Source: JBQTIQ01 sp052387955
Lineage (GTDB): Bacteria; Actinomycetota; Acidimicrobiia; Acidimicrobiales; JACDCH01
Direction of reading: 5' to 3'
NCBI GenBank assembly: GCA_052387955.1
Contig: JBQTIQ010000016.1
Location: 1-41,882, forward strand
DNA: 41,882 nt
Shown here: positions 30,030 through 38,598 of the stretch, in pieces
Layout: each line of letters opens with the position of its first letter
How positions within the stretch are numbered: position 1 is the first letter of the stretch
Made by a program: the position numbers and the translations under genes
Notes under the pieces: model-generated
Told to the model about the DNA's origin: nothing
Databases searched by the model: none
The model's input: only the letters and a program-made list of their open reading frames with translations

Positions 30030-31667
30030 GTGAAGCTATCCGACGCCGTGGCGGCAGCCCGCGACGCCCACGCCCGCCACCAGTGGCAGGACGCCTACGA
30101 CGCCGCCACCGCGGCCGGTGAGGCCGACGAGCCCGCCCAGGAGGCGTACCGGCTCGACCTCCTGGCCGACACGGCATGGTGGCTCGGCCACCTGGATCGC
30201 TGCATCGACGCCCGCGAGCAGGCCTACGCGATCTACCACGAGCTCGACGACCGTCGACGAGCCGGGCAGTGCGCGGTGTGGCTGTACGAGCACCACTGCT
30301 TCAAGGCCCGGCCCGCCATCGCCGGCGCCTGGCTGAGGCGCGCCCAACGCGCCCTCGCCGACGACCCCGACTGCGCCGAGCATGGCGCCGTACTCCTCCG
30401 CGAAGCCGAAGCCGCCCATGGCGCGGGAGACCTCGACCGAGCGGCCGGCCTCGCCCGCGCCGTGGTCGAGCTCGGCCGGCGCCTGCTCTCACCCGATGTC
30501 GAGGCCGAGGCGCTCCAGACGCTGGGCCGGGTGCTCATCGACCAGGGACAGGCCACCGACGGACTGGCCTTTCTCGACGAGGCGATGCTGTTCGCCGTCG
30601 AGGGCCGCCTCGGGCCGTACTCCACCGGCAAGGTCTACTGCAGCCTCATCAGCGCCTGTGAGGCGCTCGGCGACCTGCGACGGGCGACTGAGTGGACCGA
30701 AGCCACCAGCCGCTGGTCCCGACACCACCCGTTCGCGGTCTTCCCCGGGCTGTGCCGGGTCCACCGGGCGTCGGCCCTTCGCTGGCACGGCTCCTGGGCC
30801 GACGCCGAGCGCGAGGCGACCCTGGCCTGCGACCAGCTGGCCGAGACCAACCTTCCCAACGCCGCCGCCGGCTTCGAGGAGATCGGCGAGATCCGGCGCC
30901 GGGTCGGGGACCTCGACGGCGCCGAGGAGGCCTTCGCCCGGGCGGAGGCGCTCTGTGGCCGCCCCCCGGCCGGGTTGGCGCTGTTGCGGCTGGCCCAACG
31001 ACGCAACGACGCCGCCACCGCCATCATCCGGGGCGCCCTCGAAGGTGAACCATGGAACCGGCTGGCGCGGGCGCGGCTGCTGTCGGCGGCAGCCCAGATC
31101 GCCATCGCCGCCGGCGACACCACCGGGGCCGTCGCCGCCGTCGACGAGCTGGAGGCGATCGCGTCCGACTACCAGAGCCCGCTGCTGTTGGCGGCGGCGG
31201 CGACGGCGCGGGGCCGGCTGGCTCTCGCCCAGGGCGACCCGTCCGCTTATACCACGCTCCGGGCTGCGCTGCGGCGGTGGCAGGAGCTGGACGTACCCCA
31301 CGAGGTGGCCACCGCCCGCACCCTGCTCGGCCTCGCCTGCCGTGACCTCGGCGACCATGACGGTGCGCTGGAGTCCTTCACCGCCGCGCAGTCGGCGTTC
31401 GAACATCTCGGGGCGACCCTCGACGCCCGTGCCGTCCACGACCTCACCTCACCCCGACCGCTCCCCGGCGGCCTGACCCAGCGGGAGGTCCAGGTGCTGC
31501 GACTGGTGGCGTCAGGACGCACCAACCGGGAGATCGCGGCCGAGCTCTACCTGAGCGAGAAGACCGTCGCCCGTCATCTGTCGAACATCTTCACCAAGAT
31601 CGGCGTGGCGTCGCGCTCGGCGGCGACCGCTTACGCCTTCGGGCACCGCCTCGTCGAACGAGCCTGA
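30030..31667 (+). CDS. TPR-containing LuxR-family transcriptional regulator
   Basis: 545-aa regulator. Residues 1-470 form an array of TPR-like helix pairs (YRLDLLADTAWWLGHLDRCI, AEALQTLGRVLIDQGQATDG, AAGFEEIGEIRRRVGDLDGA, ARTLLGLACRDLGDHDGALE). The C-terminal LuxR/GerE helix-turn-helix is at about 482-540, with LTQREVQVLRLVASGRTNRE and YLSEKTVARHLSNIFTKIGV. There is no N-terminal AAA ATPase, so it is a TPR-HTH protein and not a complete LAL regulator. The start is the GTG at 30030, with GGAGGGG 5 nt upstream. Effector and targets are unknown. It is convergent with the acyl-CoA dehydrogenase gene. Confidence 0.88.
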   Translation: MKLSDAVAAARDAHARHQWQDAYDAATAAGEADEPAQEAYRLDLLADTAWWLGHLDRCIDAREQAYAIYHELDDRRRAGQCAVWLYEHHCFKARPAIAGAWLRRAQRALADDPDCAEHGAVLLREAEAAHGAGDLDRAAGLARAVVELGRRLLSPDVEAEALQTLGRVLIDQGQATDGLAFLDEAMLFAVEGRLGPYSTGKVYCSLISACEALGDLRRATEWTEATSRWSRHHPFAVFPGLCRVHRASALRWHGSWADAEREATLACDQLAETNLPNAAAGFEEIGEIRRRVGDLDGAEEAFARAEALCGRPPAGLALLRLAQRRNDAATAIIRGALEGEPWNRLARARLLSAAAQIAIAAGDTTGAVAAVDELEAIASDYQSPLLLAAAATARGRLALAQGDPSAYTTLRAALRRWQELDVPHEVATARTLLGLACRDLGDHDGALESFTAAQSAFEHLGATLDARAVHDLTSPRPLPGGLTQREVQVLRLVASGRTNREIAAELYLSEKTVARHLSNIFTKIGVASRSAATAYAFGHRLVERA

Positions 31668-31668
31668 C

Positions 31669-31701
31669 GGCGCCGGCCCGCGAGGCCTGGCCGCCGGCGC
31701 C
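31669..31701 (+). terminator. Terminator-like hairpin after the LuxR gene
   Basis: GGCGCCGGC (31669-31677) pairs perfectly with GCCGGCGCC (31693-31701) over 9 bp with a 15-nt loop, right after the stop codon and between convergent genes. No U-run is present. Confidence 0.45.
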
Positions 31702-31777
31702 AGGGGCCCGACCCGGGTGCCAGTTCCCGGACCATCGTCCTGCTGTGTCCCGTCACGTCAGAGGCTCTTGGTAACGG

Positions 31778-32995
31778 CTACTCGATCCGCATGCCGGAGA
31801 TGGCCCGGCCGATGACCAGCTGTTGGATCTGTTCGGTGCCTTCGAAGATGTCGAAGATCTTGGCGTCGCGGTGCCAGCGTTCGACGGGGTACTCGCGGGT
31901 GTAGCCGTAGCCGCCGAGGATCTGGATCGCCCGCTCGGTGACCCACACCGCGGTGCGGCCGGCCTTGAGCTTGGACATCGAACCTTCGGCGTTGGTGTAG
32001 CCGCCGTTGCGGGCCAGCCACGCCGCCCGCCAGACGAGGAGGCGGGTGGCCTCGATCTCGGTGAGCATGTCGGCGAGCATGAAAGCGATCGCCTGGTTGT
32101 GGATGATCGGTCTCCCGAACGCCCGCCTCTCCCGGGCGTAGTCACGGGAGAACTCGAAGGCGGCCCGGGCGACGCCCAGGGCCATGGCCCCGACGGCGGG
32201 GCGAGTGCTCTCGAAGGTGGACATGGCCGGCTGCTTGTCGCCCGTGTGGCCGCCTTCGCGGGCCTTGGCCAGCTTGGCGTCGAGGCGTTCCTTGCCCCCC
32301 AGGAGGCAGCGGCCCGGGAGCCGCACGTCGTCGAGGACGACCTCGGCGGTGTGCGAGGCGCGGATACCGTGCTTCTTGTACTTCTGGCCCTGGGACAGGC
32401 CCTGGGTCCCTGGCGGTACCACGAAGGCGGCCTGGCCCCGTCCCTTGAGGGCGGGTTCTACCGCCGCCACCACCACGTGGATGTCGGCGATGCCCCCGTT
32501 GGTGATCCACGACTTGGTGCCGTTCAGCACCCACTCGTCGGTGGCCTCGTCGTAGCGGGCCCGGGTGATGAGGGACGACACGTCGGACCCGGCGTCGGGT
32601 TCACTCACGCAGTAGGCGCCCAGGCGGATGTCGTCCTCGGTGCCGAAGCACTGCGGCACCCACTCCATCATCTGCTCGGGTGTGCCCGACCCGGCGATCC
32701 CGGCTGCGGCCAGGCCCGAGCCGAAGATCGACAGGCCGATGCCGGCATCGCCCCAGAACAACTCCTCGAGGGCGACCGGAAGGGTGAGCCCGCTGGGGTC
32801 ACCGAGCGACGCCTGGGCGAAGAAGTCGAACGAGTACAGCCCGATCCGGGCGGCCTCCTCGACCAGGGGGCGCGGGAACTCTTCCCGTTCGTCCCATTCG
32901 TGCCCTGCGGGGCGGACGACGTTCTCGGCGAAGTCGTGCACCCACTTGCGGATCTGGAGCTGGTCCTCGCTCAAGGACAGGTTGAAGTCCGGCAT
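31778..32995 (-). CDS. Acyl-CoA dehydrogenase
   Basis: FAD flavoprotein of 405 aa that oxidises acyl-CoA to enoyl-CoA and passes electrons to ETF. The N-terminal helical domain includes LSEDQLQIRKWVHDFAENVV. The beta-domain has YCVSEPDAGSDVSSL and GTKSWITNGGIADIHVV. The C-terminal helical domain has SRDYARERRAFGRPIIHNQA and GGYGYTREYPVERWHRDAKI, followed by IFEGTEQIQQLVIGRAI, the FAD and substrate signatures of the family. Chain-length preference is not predictable. The ATG at 32995 has GGGGAGGA upstream. Its promoter region carries a perfect palindrome at 33015-33034, indicating repression. Confidence 0.93.
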   Translation of the reverse strand: MPDFNLSLSEDQLQIRKWVHDFAENVVRPAGHEWDEREEFPRPLVEEAARIGLYSFDFFAQASLGDPSGLTLPVALEELFWGDAGIGLSIFGSGLAAAGIAGSGTPEQMMEWVPQCFGTEDDIRLGAYCVSEPDAGSDVSSLITRARYDEATDEWVLNGTKSWITNGGIADIHVVVAAVEPALKGRGQAAFVVPPGTQGLSQGQKYKKHGIRASHTAEVVLDDVRLPGRCLLGGKERLDAKLAKAREGGHTGDKQPAMSTFESTRPAVGAMALGVARAAFEFSRDYARERRAFGRPIIHNQAIAFMLADMLTEIEATRLLVWRAAWLARNGGYTNAEGSMSKLKAGRTAVWVTERAIQILGGYGYTREYPVERWHRDAKIFDIFEGTEQIQQLVIGRAISGMRIE

Positions 32996-33014
32996 GGCGG
33001 TCCTCCCCAAAAAG

Positions 33015-33034
33015 AAGTTACCCACCGGTAACTT
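33015..33034 (-). promoter_or_regulatory. Palindromic operator overlapping the acyl-CoA dehydrogenase promoter
   Basis: AAGTTACC and GGTAACTT form a perfect 8-bp inverted repeat around CACC. On the minus strand the downstream arm contains TAACTT (33020-33015), a good -10 box, followed by a leader of about 12 nt with GGGGAGGA and the ATG at 32995. A repressor bound here would cover the -10. The GTTACC-N4-GGTAAC form is typical of TetR-family fatty-acid regulators. The site also overlaps the stop codon of the upstream MFS gene. Confidence 0.65.
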
Positions 33035-34262
33035 ACCCCTCCGTCGCCGCCTCGGCAATCCCCGTCGATGTGCCACCCGCCACAGGCGGGACCAGCATCA
33101 CGGCGGCCGCGACGATGGCGGCGCCGGCCCAGTACGGCGAGGCCGAGCCGACGTGCTCGAATAGCGTGCCGCCGACCGCGGGGCCCACGACCCGGGCCAC
33201 GCCCCCGGCCGACTGCTGTAGGCCGAGCACCGTCCCCCGGCGTTTCTCGCTCCCCCGGTCGGCGACGGCGGCGGCCAGCGTCGGGGCCAGCAGCCCCTGG
33301 CCGCACACCAGCAACGCCAGGCCTGGTGCCAACGTGGCCCAACCCCCGTCGACGGCGATCAGCACCAGGCCGACCGCGTTCACGCCCAGGCCGGCGCGGA
33401 TGACCGTCCCCTCCCCCAGGCGGGCGTTGACCGGGTGGACCAGCCCTCCCTGGACGACCACGATGGCGATGCCGATGACGAAGAAGACGGCGTAGGTGGC
33501 GCTCTCGGTCAGCCCGAAGCGGGCTTCGGCCAGCAGTGAGAACGTGGTCTCGAAGGCACTGAAGGCCACCAGGGCGACGAACCCGACGGCGATGAGACGA
33601 GCCAGGTCGGGCCGGCTGTTCGCACCGACGGCGGACGACGGCGCCAGGGCCGGCTCCGCCTGGGCGCCTGGAGCCGGCGCGGTGCCCTTCGTCTCGGGGA
33701 GACGCCTGATCGCCACCAGCGCATTGACGGCGGCCAGGCCGGCGGCGATGAAGAAGGGCAGCCGATGGTCGACCAGCGCGGCCAAGCCGCCGATGGCTGG
33801 ACCGAGGACGAACCCGGCTCCGAACGCCGCCCCCAACAGCCCCAGCAGGCGCGGCCGCTGGTCGCGAGAGGCGACGTCGATGACGGCGGCCTGGGCCACC
33901 GACACGCTCGCCCCCGAGATGCCGTCGATGATGCGCCCGGCGAAGAGCAGCCCGAGGCCACCGGCGAGACCGGTCAGCAACGAGCCGACGGCGGTCCCGA
34001 AAAGGGACGCCACCAGTACCGGCTTGCGCCCGACCCGGTCCGACAACCGGCCCCAGAGGGGGGCGAAGACCAGCTGGGCCAACGAGAACGAGGCGACCAG
34101 CAGGCCGGCGACCGTCTCGCTGGCGCCACTGTCCTCGGCGTAGCGGGCCAGCACGGGCAGGATGATCCCGAAGCCCACGAGATCGAGGGCGACCGTCGTC
34201 CAGATGACACCGAAGCCCGGCGGGAGCGGAGGGCGCCCCGCACGGTGCGACGATCGAGGCAT
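33033..34262 (-). CDS. MFS transporter, DHA1 (TetA-like) type
   Basis: Proton-coupled major facilitator of 409 aa with twelve predicted membrane helices. The motif A loop between helices 2 and 3 reads GRLSDRVGRKPVLV; helix 1 has VIWTTVALDLVGFGIILPVL, and helix 5 has GLLGAAFGAGFVLGPAIGG, the motif C antiporter signature of drug exporters. A charged cytoplasmic loop separates the halves (LPETKGTAPAPGAQAEPA). The likely role is efflux of a small molecule; substrate unknown. The ATG at 34262 gives a normal N-terminus. The stop lies 37 bp upstream of the acyl-CoA dehydrogenase start on the same strand. Confidence 0.9.
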   Translation of the reverse strand: MPRSSHRAGRPPLPPGFGVIWTTVALDLVGFGIILPVLARYAEDSGASETVAGLLVASFSLAQLVFAPLWGRLSDRVGRKPVLVASLFGTAVGSLLTGLAGGLGLLFAGRIIDGISGASVSVAQAAVIDVASRDQRPRLLGLLGAAFGAGFVLGPAIGGLAALVDHRLPFFIAAGLAAVNALVAIRRLPETKGTAPAPGAQAEPALAPSSAVGANSRPDLARLIAVGFVALVAFSAFETTFSLLAEARFGLTESATYAVFFVIGIAIVVVQGGLVHPVNARLGEGTVIRAGLGVNAVGLVLIAVDGGWATLAPGLALLVCGQGLLAPTLAAAVADRGSEKRRGTVLGLQQSAGGVARVVGPAVGGTLFEHVGSASPYWAGAAIVAAAVMLVPPVAGGTSTGIAEAATEG

Positions 34263-34332
34263 ACGGCGGGCAAGCGAAGGTGGTGCCGTCTCGCCCCGTC
34301 AAGTCCGCACCGGCGAGAGGACAGGCCGTGGC

Positions 34333-34392
34333 GGTGCCCAGCCTGCCGGCGACGGCCCGTGGGAGCCAGGAGCGACGCGACGCCCACAGCAG
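34333..34392 (-). repeat. Interspersed repeat family B, decayed copy
   Basis: GCCGGCGACGGCCCGTGGGA followed by GCCAGGAGCGACGCGACGCC and CACAGCAGGCC resembles the inverted family B unit with many substitutions. It lies directly next to family C copy 2. Confidence 0.5.
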
Positions 34393-34403
34393 GCCGGCGA
34401 CCA

Positions 34404-34527
34404 TCGCTAGCTGGGGGGCTGCGCCCCCCCGGCCCCCATCGCCGCCCGGCTCCCTGGCGGTCGCTCGGTCGGCATCTGCTCGGTCCCGGAACTTGTCACA
34501 ACGTCAAGTGTTCTCAGGACCGAGCAG
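34404..34527 (+). repeat. Interspersed repeat family C, copy 2
   Basis: 124-bp unit matching 17087-17209 with about a dozen differences. Stem-loops: GGGGGGC/GCCCCCC with a 3-nt loop, CCGCC/GGCGG, and TGCTCGGTCC/GGACCGAGCA (perfect 10 bp) enclosing ACTTG-TCACAACGT-CAAGT. It ends 3 bp from the cysS stop codon, so it could serve as the cysS terminator on the minus strand. Confidence 0.9.
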
Positions 34528-34529
34528 AG

Positions 34530-35864
34530 CTACCGTCGTCGCAACCTCGTCCCCTCGGACGTGTCGGCTACCTCGTAGCCCATCCGCTCGAGCTGGTCGC
34601 GCAGGGCATCGGCTTCGTCCCAACGGCGCGCCGCCCGAGCGCCGTCGCGTCGGGCGGCCAGCGCGGCGGCAGCGGCCTCGACGGGACCAGCCTCCGCCCG
34701 CAGATCGAGACCTACGGCGCCGGCGATCTCGAATGCGGCCGCCGCCGCGGCCCGATCGTCGTCGGCGTTGGCCCGCCGTACCAGGTCGAACAACGTGGCC
34801 ATGGCTGCCGGCGTGCCGAGGTCGTCGTCCATGAGCTCGCGGAAGCGGGCCAACGCCACCGGGTCGGCGCCGACGGCGCCCCGCGCCGCGGCGAAGCGAC
34901 GGGCGAAGGAGTCCAGGCGCTCGAGCGCCTGTTCGGCATCGGCGATGGTCTGCTTGGTGACCTCGATGGGCGCCCGATAGTGCGAGCGCAGCACCAGGAG
35001 CCGGTACGCCCGGGGATCGTGCTCGGCGATGAGGTCGACGAGGGTCGTGAAGTTGCCGAGCGATTTCGACATCTTCTCGCCGTCGACCTCGACGAAACCG
35101 TTGTGCGCCCAGAACTGGGCGAAGGGACGGTGCAGCGCGGCCGCCTGTGCCCGTTCGTTCTCGTGGTGCGGGAAGGCCAGGTCCTGGCCGCCGCAGTGCA
35201 GGTCGAATCCCTCACCCAACAGATCGAGGGCCATCACGACGCACTCGGTGTGCCAACCCGGGCGGCCCGCGCCCCACGGCGCCGGCCACGAGGGCTCGTC
35301 GGGCTTGGCCTTCTTCCACAGCGCGAAGTCGACTGGGCTCTCCTTGTCGTCGCTGGCGTCGACACGAGCGCCGGCCCGTAACGAGGCGAGCGGCTGGCGG
35401 GCCAGCAGGCCGTAGTCGCCGACCGTCTCGGAGCGGAAGTACACCCCGTCGGGGGTGTCGTAGGCCGCGCCGGCGCCGATCAGCCGGCCCACCAGGTCGA
35501 CCATCTGGTCGACGTAAGCGGTGGCGTGGGGCTCGGCCGACGGCCGCTTGACGCCGATGGCCGCCATGACGTCCCACCACAGGGCCTCGAACTCGGTCGC
35601 CACGTCCGCCGGAGCACGCCCCTCCCGTTGCGCCCGGTCGATGATCTTGTCGTCGATGTCGGTGATGTTGGAGACGTAGACCACCTCGTCGCCGCTCCAT
35701 TCGACGTAGCGGCGCACGACGTCCCACACCAGCGAGAAACGGCCGTGACCGAGGTGGGGCGGCCCGTACACGGTGGGCCCGCAGACGTACATCGACAGCC
35801 GGCCCGGCTCCCGCCGTTCGACCGGACGGACCTGCCCTGACGCGCTGTCGTGCAGCCGCAACAT
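34530..35864 (-). CDS. cysS: Cysteinyl-tRNA synthetase
   Basis: Class I aminoacyl-tRNA synthetase charging tRNA-Cys; 444 aa. The HIGH motif is HLGH at 37-40 in GPTVYGPPHLGHGRF, and KMSKS is at 264-268 in GEKMSKSLGN. Zinc and cysteine-recognition ligands include Cys28 (YVCGPTVY), Cys208 (WHTECVV) and the HCGGQDLAFPHHENE block. The C-terminal DALR-type helical domain and short tail point to CysS and not to the mycothiol ligase MshC, which lacks them. The ATG at 35864 has TACTGT 8 nt upstream. It is divergent from valS, with 64 bp between starts. Confidence 0.95.
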   Translation of the reverse strand: MLRLHDSASGQVRPVERREPGRLSMYVCGPTVYGPPHLGHGRFSLVWDVVRRYVEWSGDEVVYVSNITDIDDKIIDRAQREGRAPADVATEFEALWWDVMAAIGVKRPSAEPHATAYVDQMVDLVGRLIGAGAAYDTPDGVYFRSETVGDYGLLARQPLASLRAGARVDASDDKESPVDFALWKKAKPDEPSWPAPWGAGRPGWHTECVVMALDLLGEGFDLHCGGQDLAFPHHENERAQAAALHRPFAQFWAHNGFVEVDGEKMSKSLGNFTTLVDLIAEHDPRAYRLLVLRSHYRAPIEVTKQTIADAEQALERLDSFARRFAAARGAVGADPVALARFRELMDDDLGTPAAMATLFDLVRRANADDDRAAAAAAFEIAGAVGLDLRAEAGPVEAAAAALAARRDGARAARRWDEADALRDQLERMGYEVADTSEGTRLRRR

Positions 35865-35872
35865 GCCCGCCG

Positions 35873-35878
35873 ACAGTA
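35873..35878 (-). promoter_or_regulatory. -10 box of cysS
   Basis: Minus-strand TACTGT ends 8 nt before the cysS ATG; a transcript would be leaderless or nearly so. Confidence 0.45.
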
Positions 35879-35913
35879 GTGGTGCGGGTTCGAGCGGCCG
35901 ATCCCAGCGCCGC

Positions 35914-35919
35914 TACCCT
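35914..35919 (+). promoter_or_regulatory. -10 box of valS
   Basis: TACCCT ends 9 nt before the valS ATG at 35929, again predicting a leader of 0-3 nt. Confidence 0.45.
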
Positions 35920-35928
35920 CGCGCCGCC

Positions 35929-38457
35929 ATGGCCAGCGTCCCCGAAAAGCCGGTCCTCGACGGGCTCGAAGCGAAGTGGCGTGCCCGGTGGGAACGAGAA
36001 GGCACGTACCGCTTCGACCGGACGGCCCCCCGCGAACGGGTCTACTCGATCGACACCCCGCCGCCGACGGTGTCGGGGTCGCTGCACCCGGGCCACGCCT
36101 GCTCGTTCACCCACACCGACCTCATCGCCCGCTACCGGCGGATGAGGGGCTTCGAGGTCTTCTACCCCATGGGGTGGGACGACAACGGCCTCAACACCGA
36201 GCGCCGGGTCCAGCTCACGCTCGGCATCACCTGCGACCCATCGCTGCCCTACGACGCCGACTTCGTGCCCCCCGAGCGGCCGGGCAAGGACCCGGTCCCG
36301 GTCAGCCGGCCCAACTTCGTGCACTGTTGCGAACAGGTCACCGAGCAGCTCGAGCAGGCCTACTTCGACCTGTGGTCGGACCTGGGGCTCTCGGTCGACT
36401 GGTCCCAGACCTACACGACCATCGGCGACCACGCCACCCGCACCTCCCAGGCCGGGTTCCTGCGGCTCCTCGGCCGGGACCTCGTGTACCGGGCCGAGTC
36501 CCCGACCCTGTGGGACGTCGACTTCCGCACCGCCGTAGCCCAGGCCGAGCTGAAGGACAAAGAGATCGAGGGCGCTTACCACCGGCTGCGCTTCACCGCT
36601 GCCGACGACGGTACGCCGATCCACATCGAGACCACCCGGCCCGAGCTGTTGGCCGCCTGCGTCGCCCTGGTGGCCCATCCCGACGACGAGCGCTACCGCG
36701 ACCGGTTCGGCGCCGCCGCGGTGACACCCCTCTTCGACGTACGGGTGCCGATCCTGGCCCACGAGCTGGCTGAACCGGACAAGGGCTCGGGGATCGCCAT
36801 GATCTGCACGTTCGGTGACACCACCGACGTGACGTGGTGGCGCGAGCTGTCGCTGCCGGTCCGCGCCATCGTCGGCAAGGACGGCCGCATCGCCGCCACT
36901 GCCCCCGACGCCATCACCTCCGAACGGGGTGTGGCCGCTTACGGCGAGCTCGCCGGCCGCACCGTGAAGCAGGCCCAGCGCCGCATCGTCGAGCTGCTGG
37001 CCGAGTCGGGCGAGATGGAAGGGGACCGTCGGCCGATCACCCATCCGGTGAAGTTCTGGGAGAACGGGTCGCGGCCACTCGAAATCGTCTCCAACCGCCA
37101 ATGGTTCGTCCGCTACCCGCCCAAGGACGAGATGATCGCACGCGGCCGCGAGCTCGACTGGTGGCCCGACTTCATGCGGGTGCGCTACGAGAACTGGGTC
37201 AACGGCCTGATCGGCGACTGGAACGTCACCCGGCAACGGTTCTTCGGCGTGCCGTTCCCGGTGTGGTACCCGGTCGACGGCGACGGCAACGTCGTGCACG
37301 ACCGCCCCCTCACCGCCGACGAGTCGCGCCTGCCCGTCGACCCGTCGACCGACGTGCCCACCGGCTACCACGCCGACCAGCGTGATCAGCCCGGTGGCTT
37401 CACCGGCGATCCCGACGTCATGGACACGTGGGCCACGTCGTCGTTGACCCCCCAGATCGCCGGGCACTGGATCGACGACCCCGACCTCTATGCCCGGGTC
37501 TTCCCGATGGACCTTCGCCCGCAGGCCCACGAGATCATCCGGACATGGCTCTTCTACACGGTGGTCCGCAGCCACTACGAGCACGCTGGCCTGCCGTGGA
37601 AGAACGCGGCCATCTCCGGGTTCGTCACCGACCCCGATCGCAAGAAGCTGTCCAAGTCCCAGGGCAACGCGCCCGACGACCCTGCGGTGCTGCTGGCCGA
37701 CTACGGCGCCGACGCGGTGCGCTACTGGGCCGCCGGGGGCCGTCCTGGGCAGGACACGATGTTCGACCGCAACCAGTTCAAGGTCGGCCGACGCCTGGCC
37801 ATCAAGCTCCTCAACGCCTCCCGGTTCGCCCTCGGGCTGGGCGAACCGCCGACCGCCGCCCCGATCACCAGCCCGCTCGACCGCTCGATGCTGGCGTCGT
37901 TGGCCGACACCGTCGAGGCTGCCACGGAGGCGTTCGAGAGCTACGACTACACCAAGGCGCTCGAACGGATCGAGGGCTTCTTCTGGTCGTTCTGCGACGA
38001 CTATCTCGAGTTGGTGAAGGGCCGGTCCTACGGCGCCGCCGGTGACAGCGCCCAGGGCTCGGCCCAGGCCGCCCTGCGGGCCGCGCTCGACACCCTGCTG
38101 CGGCTCTTCGCCCCCTTCCTCCCCTTCGTCACCGAAGAGGTCTGGTCGTGGTGGCAGCCGGGCTCCGTCCACCGTTCGCCCTGGCCCGATACCACCGTGC
38201 TGCGCTCGCACGCCGGCGACGCCGACCCGGCCGTGGGGCACATGGCGGCGTCGGTCCTGGCCGAGGTGCGCAAGGCCAAGACGACGGCCAAGCGTTCGCT
38301 ACGAGCCGACGTCGAACGGGTCCTGGTGCGAGGGGATGACGCCCAGTTGGCAGCGCTGGCACTGGCCGGCGACGACCTGCGCGAGGCGGGACGGATCGCG
38401 TTCATCGACACCTCGCCGGCCGAGGAGTTCTCGGTCAAGGTCGTACTCGCCGACTGA
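35929..38457 (+). CDS. valS: Valyl-tRNA synthetase, archaeal-type
   Basis: Class I aminoacyl-tRNA synthetase for valine; 842 aa. The opening DTPPPTVSGSLHPGH (HIGH motif HPGH at 53-56) and FYPMGWDDNGLNTERRVQL match the archaeal-type subgroup. The editing domain contains IHIETTRPELLAACVALVAH. DWNVTRQRFFGVPFPVWYP precedes the second half of the catalytic domain, and the KMSKS motif is KLSKS at 573-577. The anticodon-binding domain follows, and the protein ends without the long C-terminal coiled coil of typical bacterial ValRS. The ATG at 35929 fits both the family N-terminus and the -10 box; an upstream in-frame start at 35773 lies inside cysS. No second valS is in the window. Confidence 0.94.
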   Translation: MASVPEKPVLDGLEAKWRARWEREGTYRFDRTAPRERVYSIDTPPPTVSGSLHPGHACSFTHTDLIARYRRMRGFEVFYPMGWDDNGLNTERRVQLTLGITCDPSLPYDADFVPPERPGKDPVPVSRPNFVHCCEQVTEQLEQAYFDLWSDLGLSVDWSQTYTTIGDHATRTSQAGFLRLLGRDLVYRAESPTLWDVDFRTAVAQAELKDKEIEGAYHRLRFTAADDGTPIHIETTRPELLAACVALVAHPDDERYRDRFGAAAVTPLFDVRVPILAHELAEPDKGSGIAMICTFGDTTDVTWWRELSLPVRAIVGKDGRIAATAPDAITSERGVAAYGELAGRTVKQAQRRIVELLAESGEMEGDRRPITHPVKFWENGSRPLEIVSNRQWFVRYPPKDEMIARGRELDWWPDFMRVRYENWVNGLIGDWNVTRQRFFGVPFPVWYPVDGDGNVVHDRPLTADESRLPVDPSTDVPTGYHADQRDQPGGFTGDPDVMDTWATSSLTPQIAGHWIDDPDLYARVFPMDLRPQAHEIIRTWLFYTVVRSHYEHAGLPWKNAAISGFVTDPDRKKLSKSQGNAPDDPAVLLADYGADAVRYWAAGGRPGQDTMFDRNQFKVGRRLAIKLLNASRFALGLGEPPTAAPITSPLDRSMLASLADTVEAATEAFESYDYTKALERIEGFFWSFCDDYLELVKGRSYGAAGDSAQGSAQAALRAALDTLLRLFAPFLPFVTEEVWSWWQPGSVHRSPWPDTTVLRSHAGDADPAVGHMAASVLAEVRKAKTTAKRSLRADVERVLVRGDDAQLAALALAGDDLREAGRIAFIDTSPAEEFSVKVVLAD

Positions 38458-38557
38458 GCTCTCCCATCGCCGGCTGGGCGCCCGAGCATCCAGCCCTCCC
38501 TGCTGCGGCACTTTGCTCCCCCTCCGTGAATGACTTTGGGTGCAATCGGGCAATTGG

Positions 38558-38563
38558 GGGTAT
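38558..38563 (+). promoter_or_regulatory. Possible stress-sigma (SigB-like) -10 element
   Basis: GGGTAT is the -10 consensus of SigB/SigF-type factors. The matching -35 (GTTT) is weak: GTGC sits 14 bp upstream. It is 36 bp before the first gene of the LEA/Holin-X/DUF3618 operon, where a stress promoter would make sense. Confidence 0.35.
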
Positions 38564-38598
38564 CCACGGCCAAGCCAGCGATGCGGAGGACCTGTGAG

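Noticed and set aside
34530..35864. MshC (mycothiol cysteine ligase) instead of CysS
   Set aside because: The protein has the full C-terminal helical domain and the 444-aa length of CysRS; MshC is shorter and lacks this part.
35212..38241. 1009-codon open frame on the minus strand across valS
   Set aside because: It is antisense to most of valS and out of frame within cysS. It has no family features, and valS motifs on the plus strand are unambiguous.
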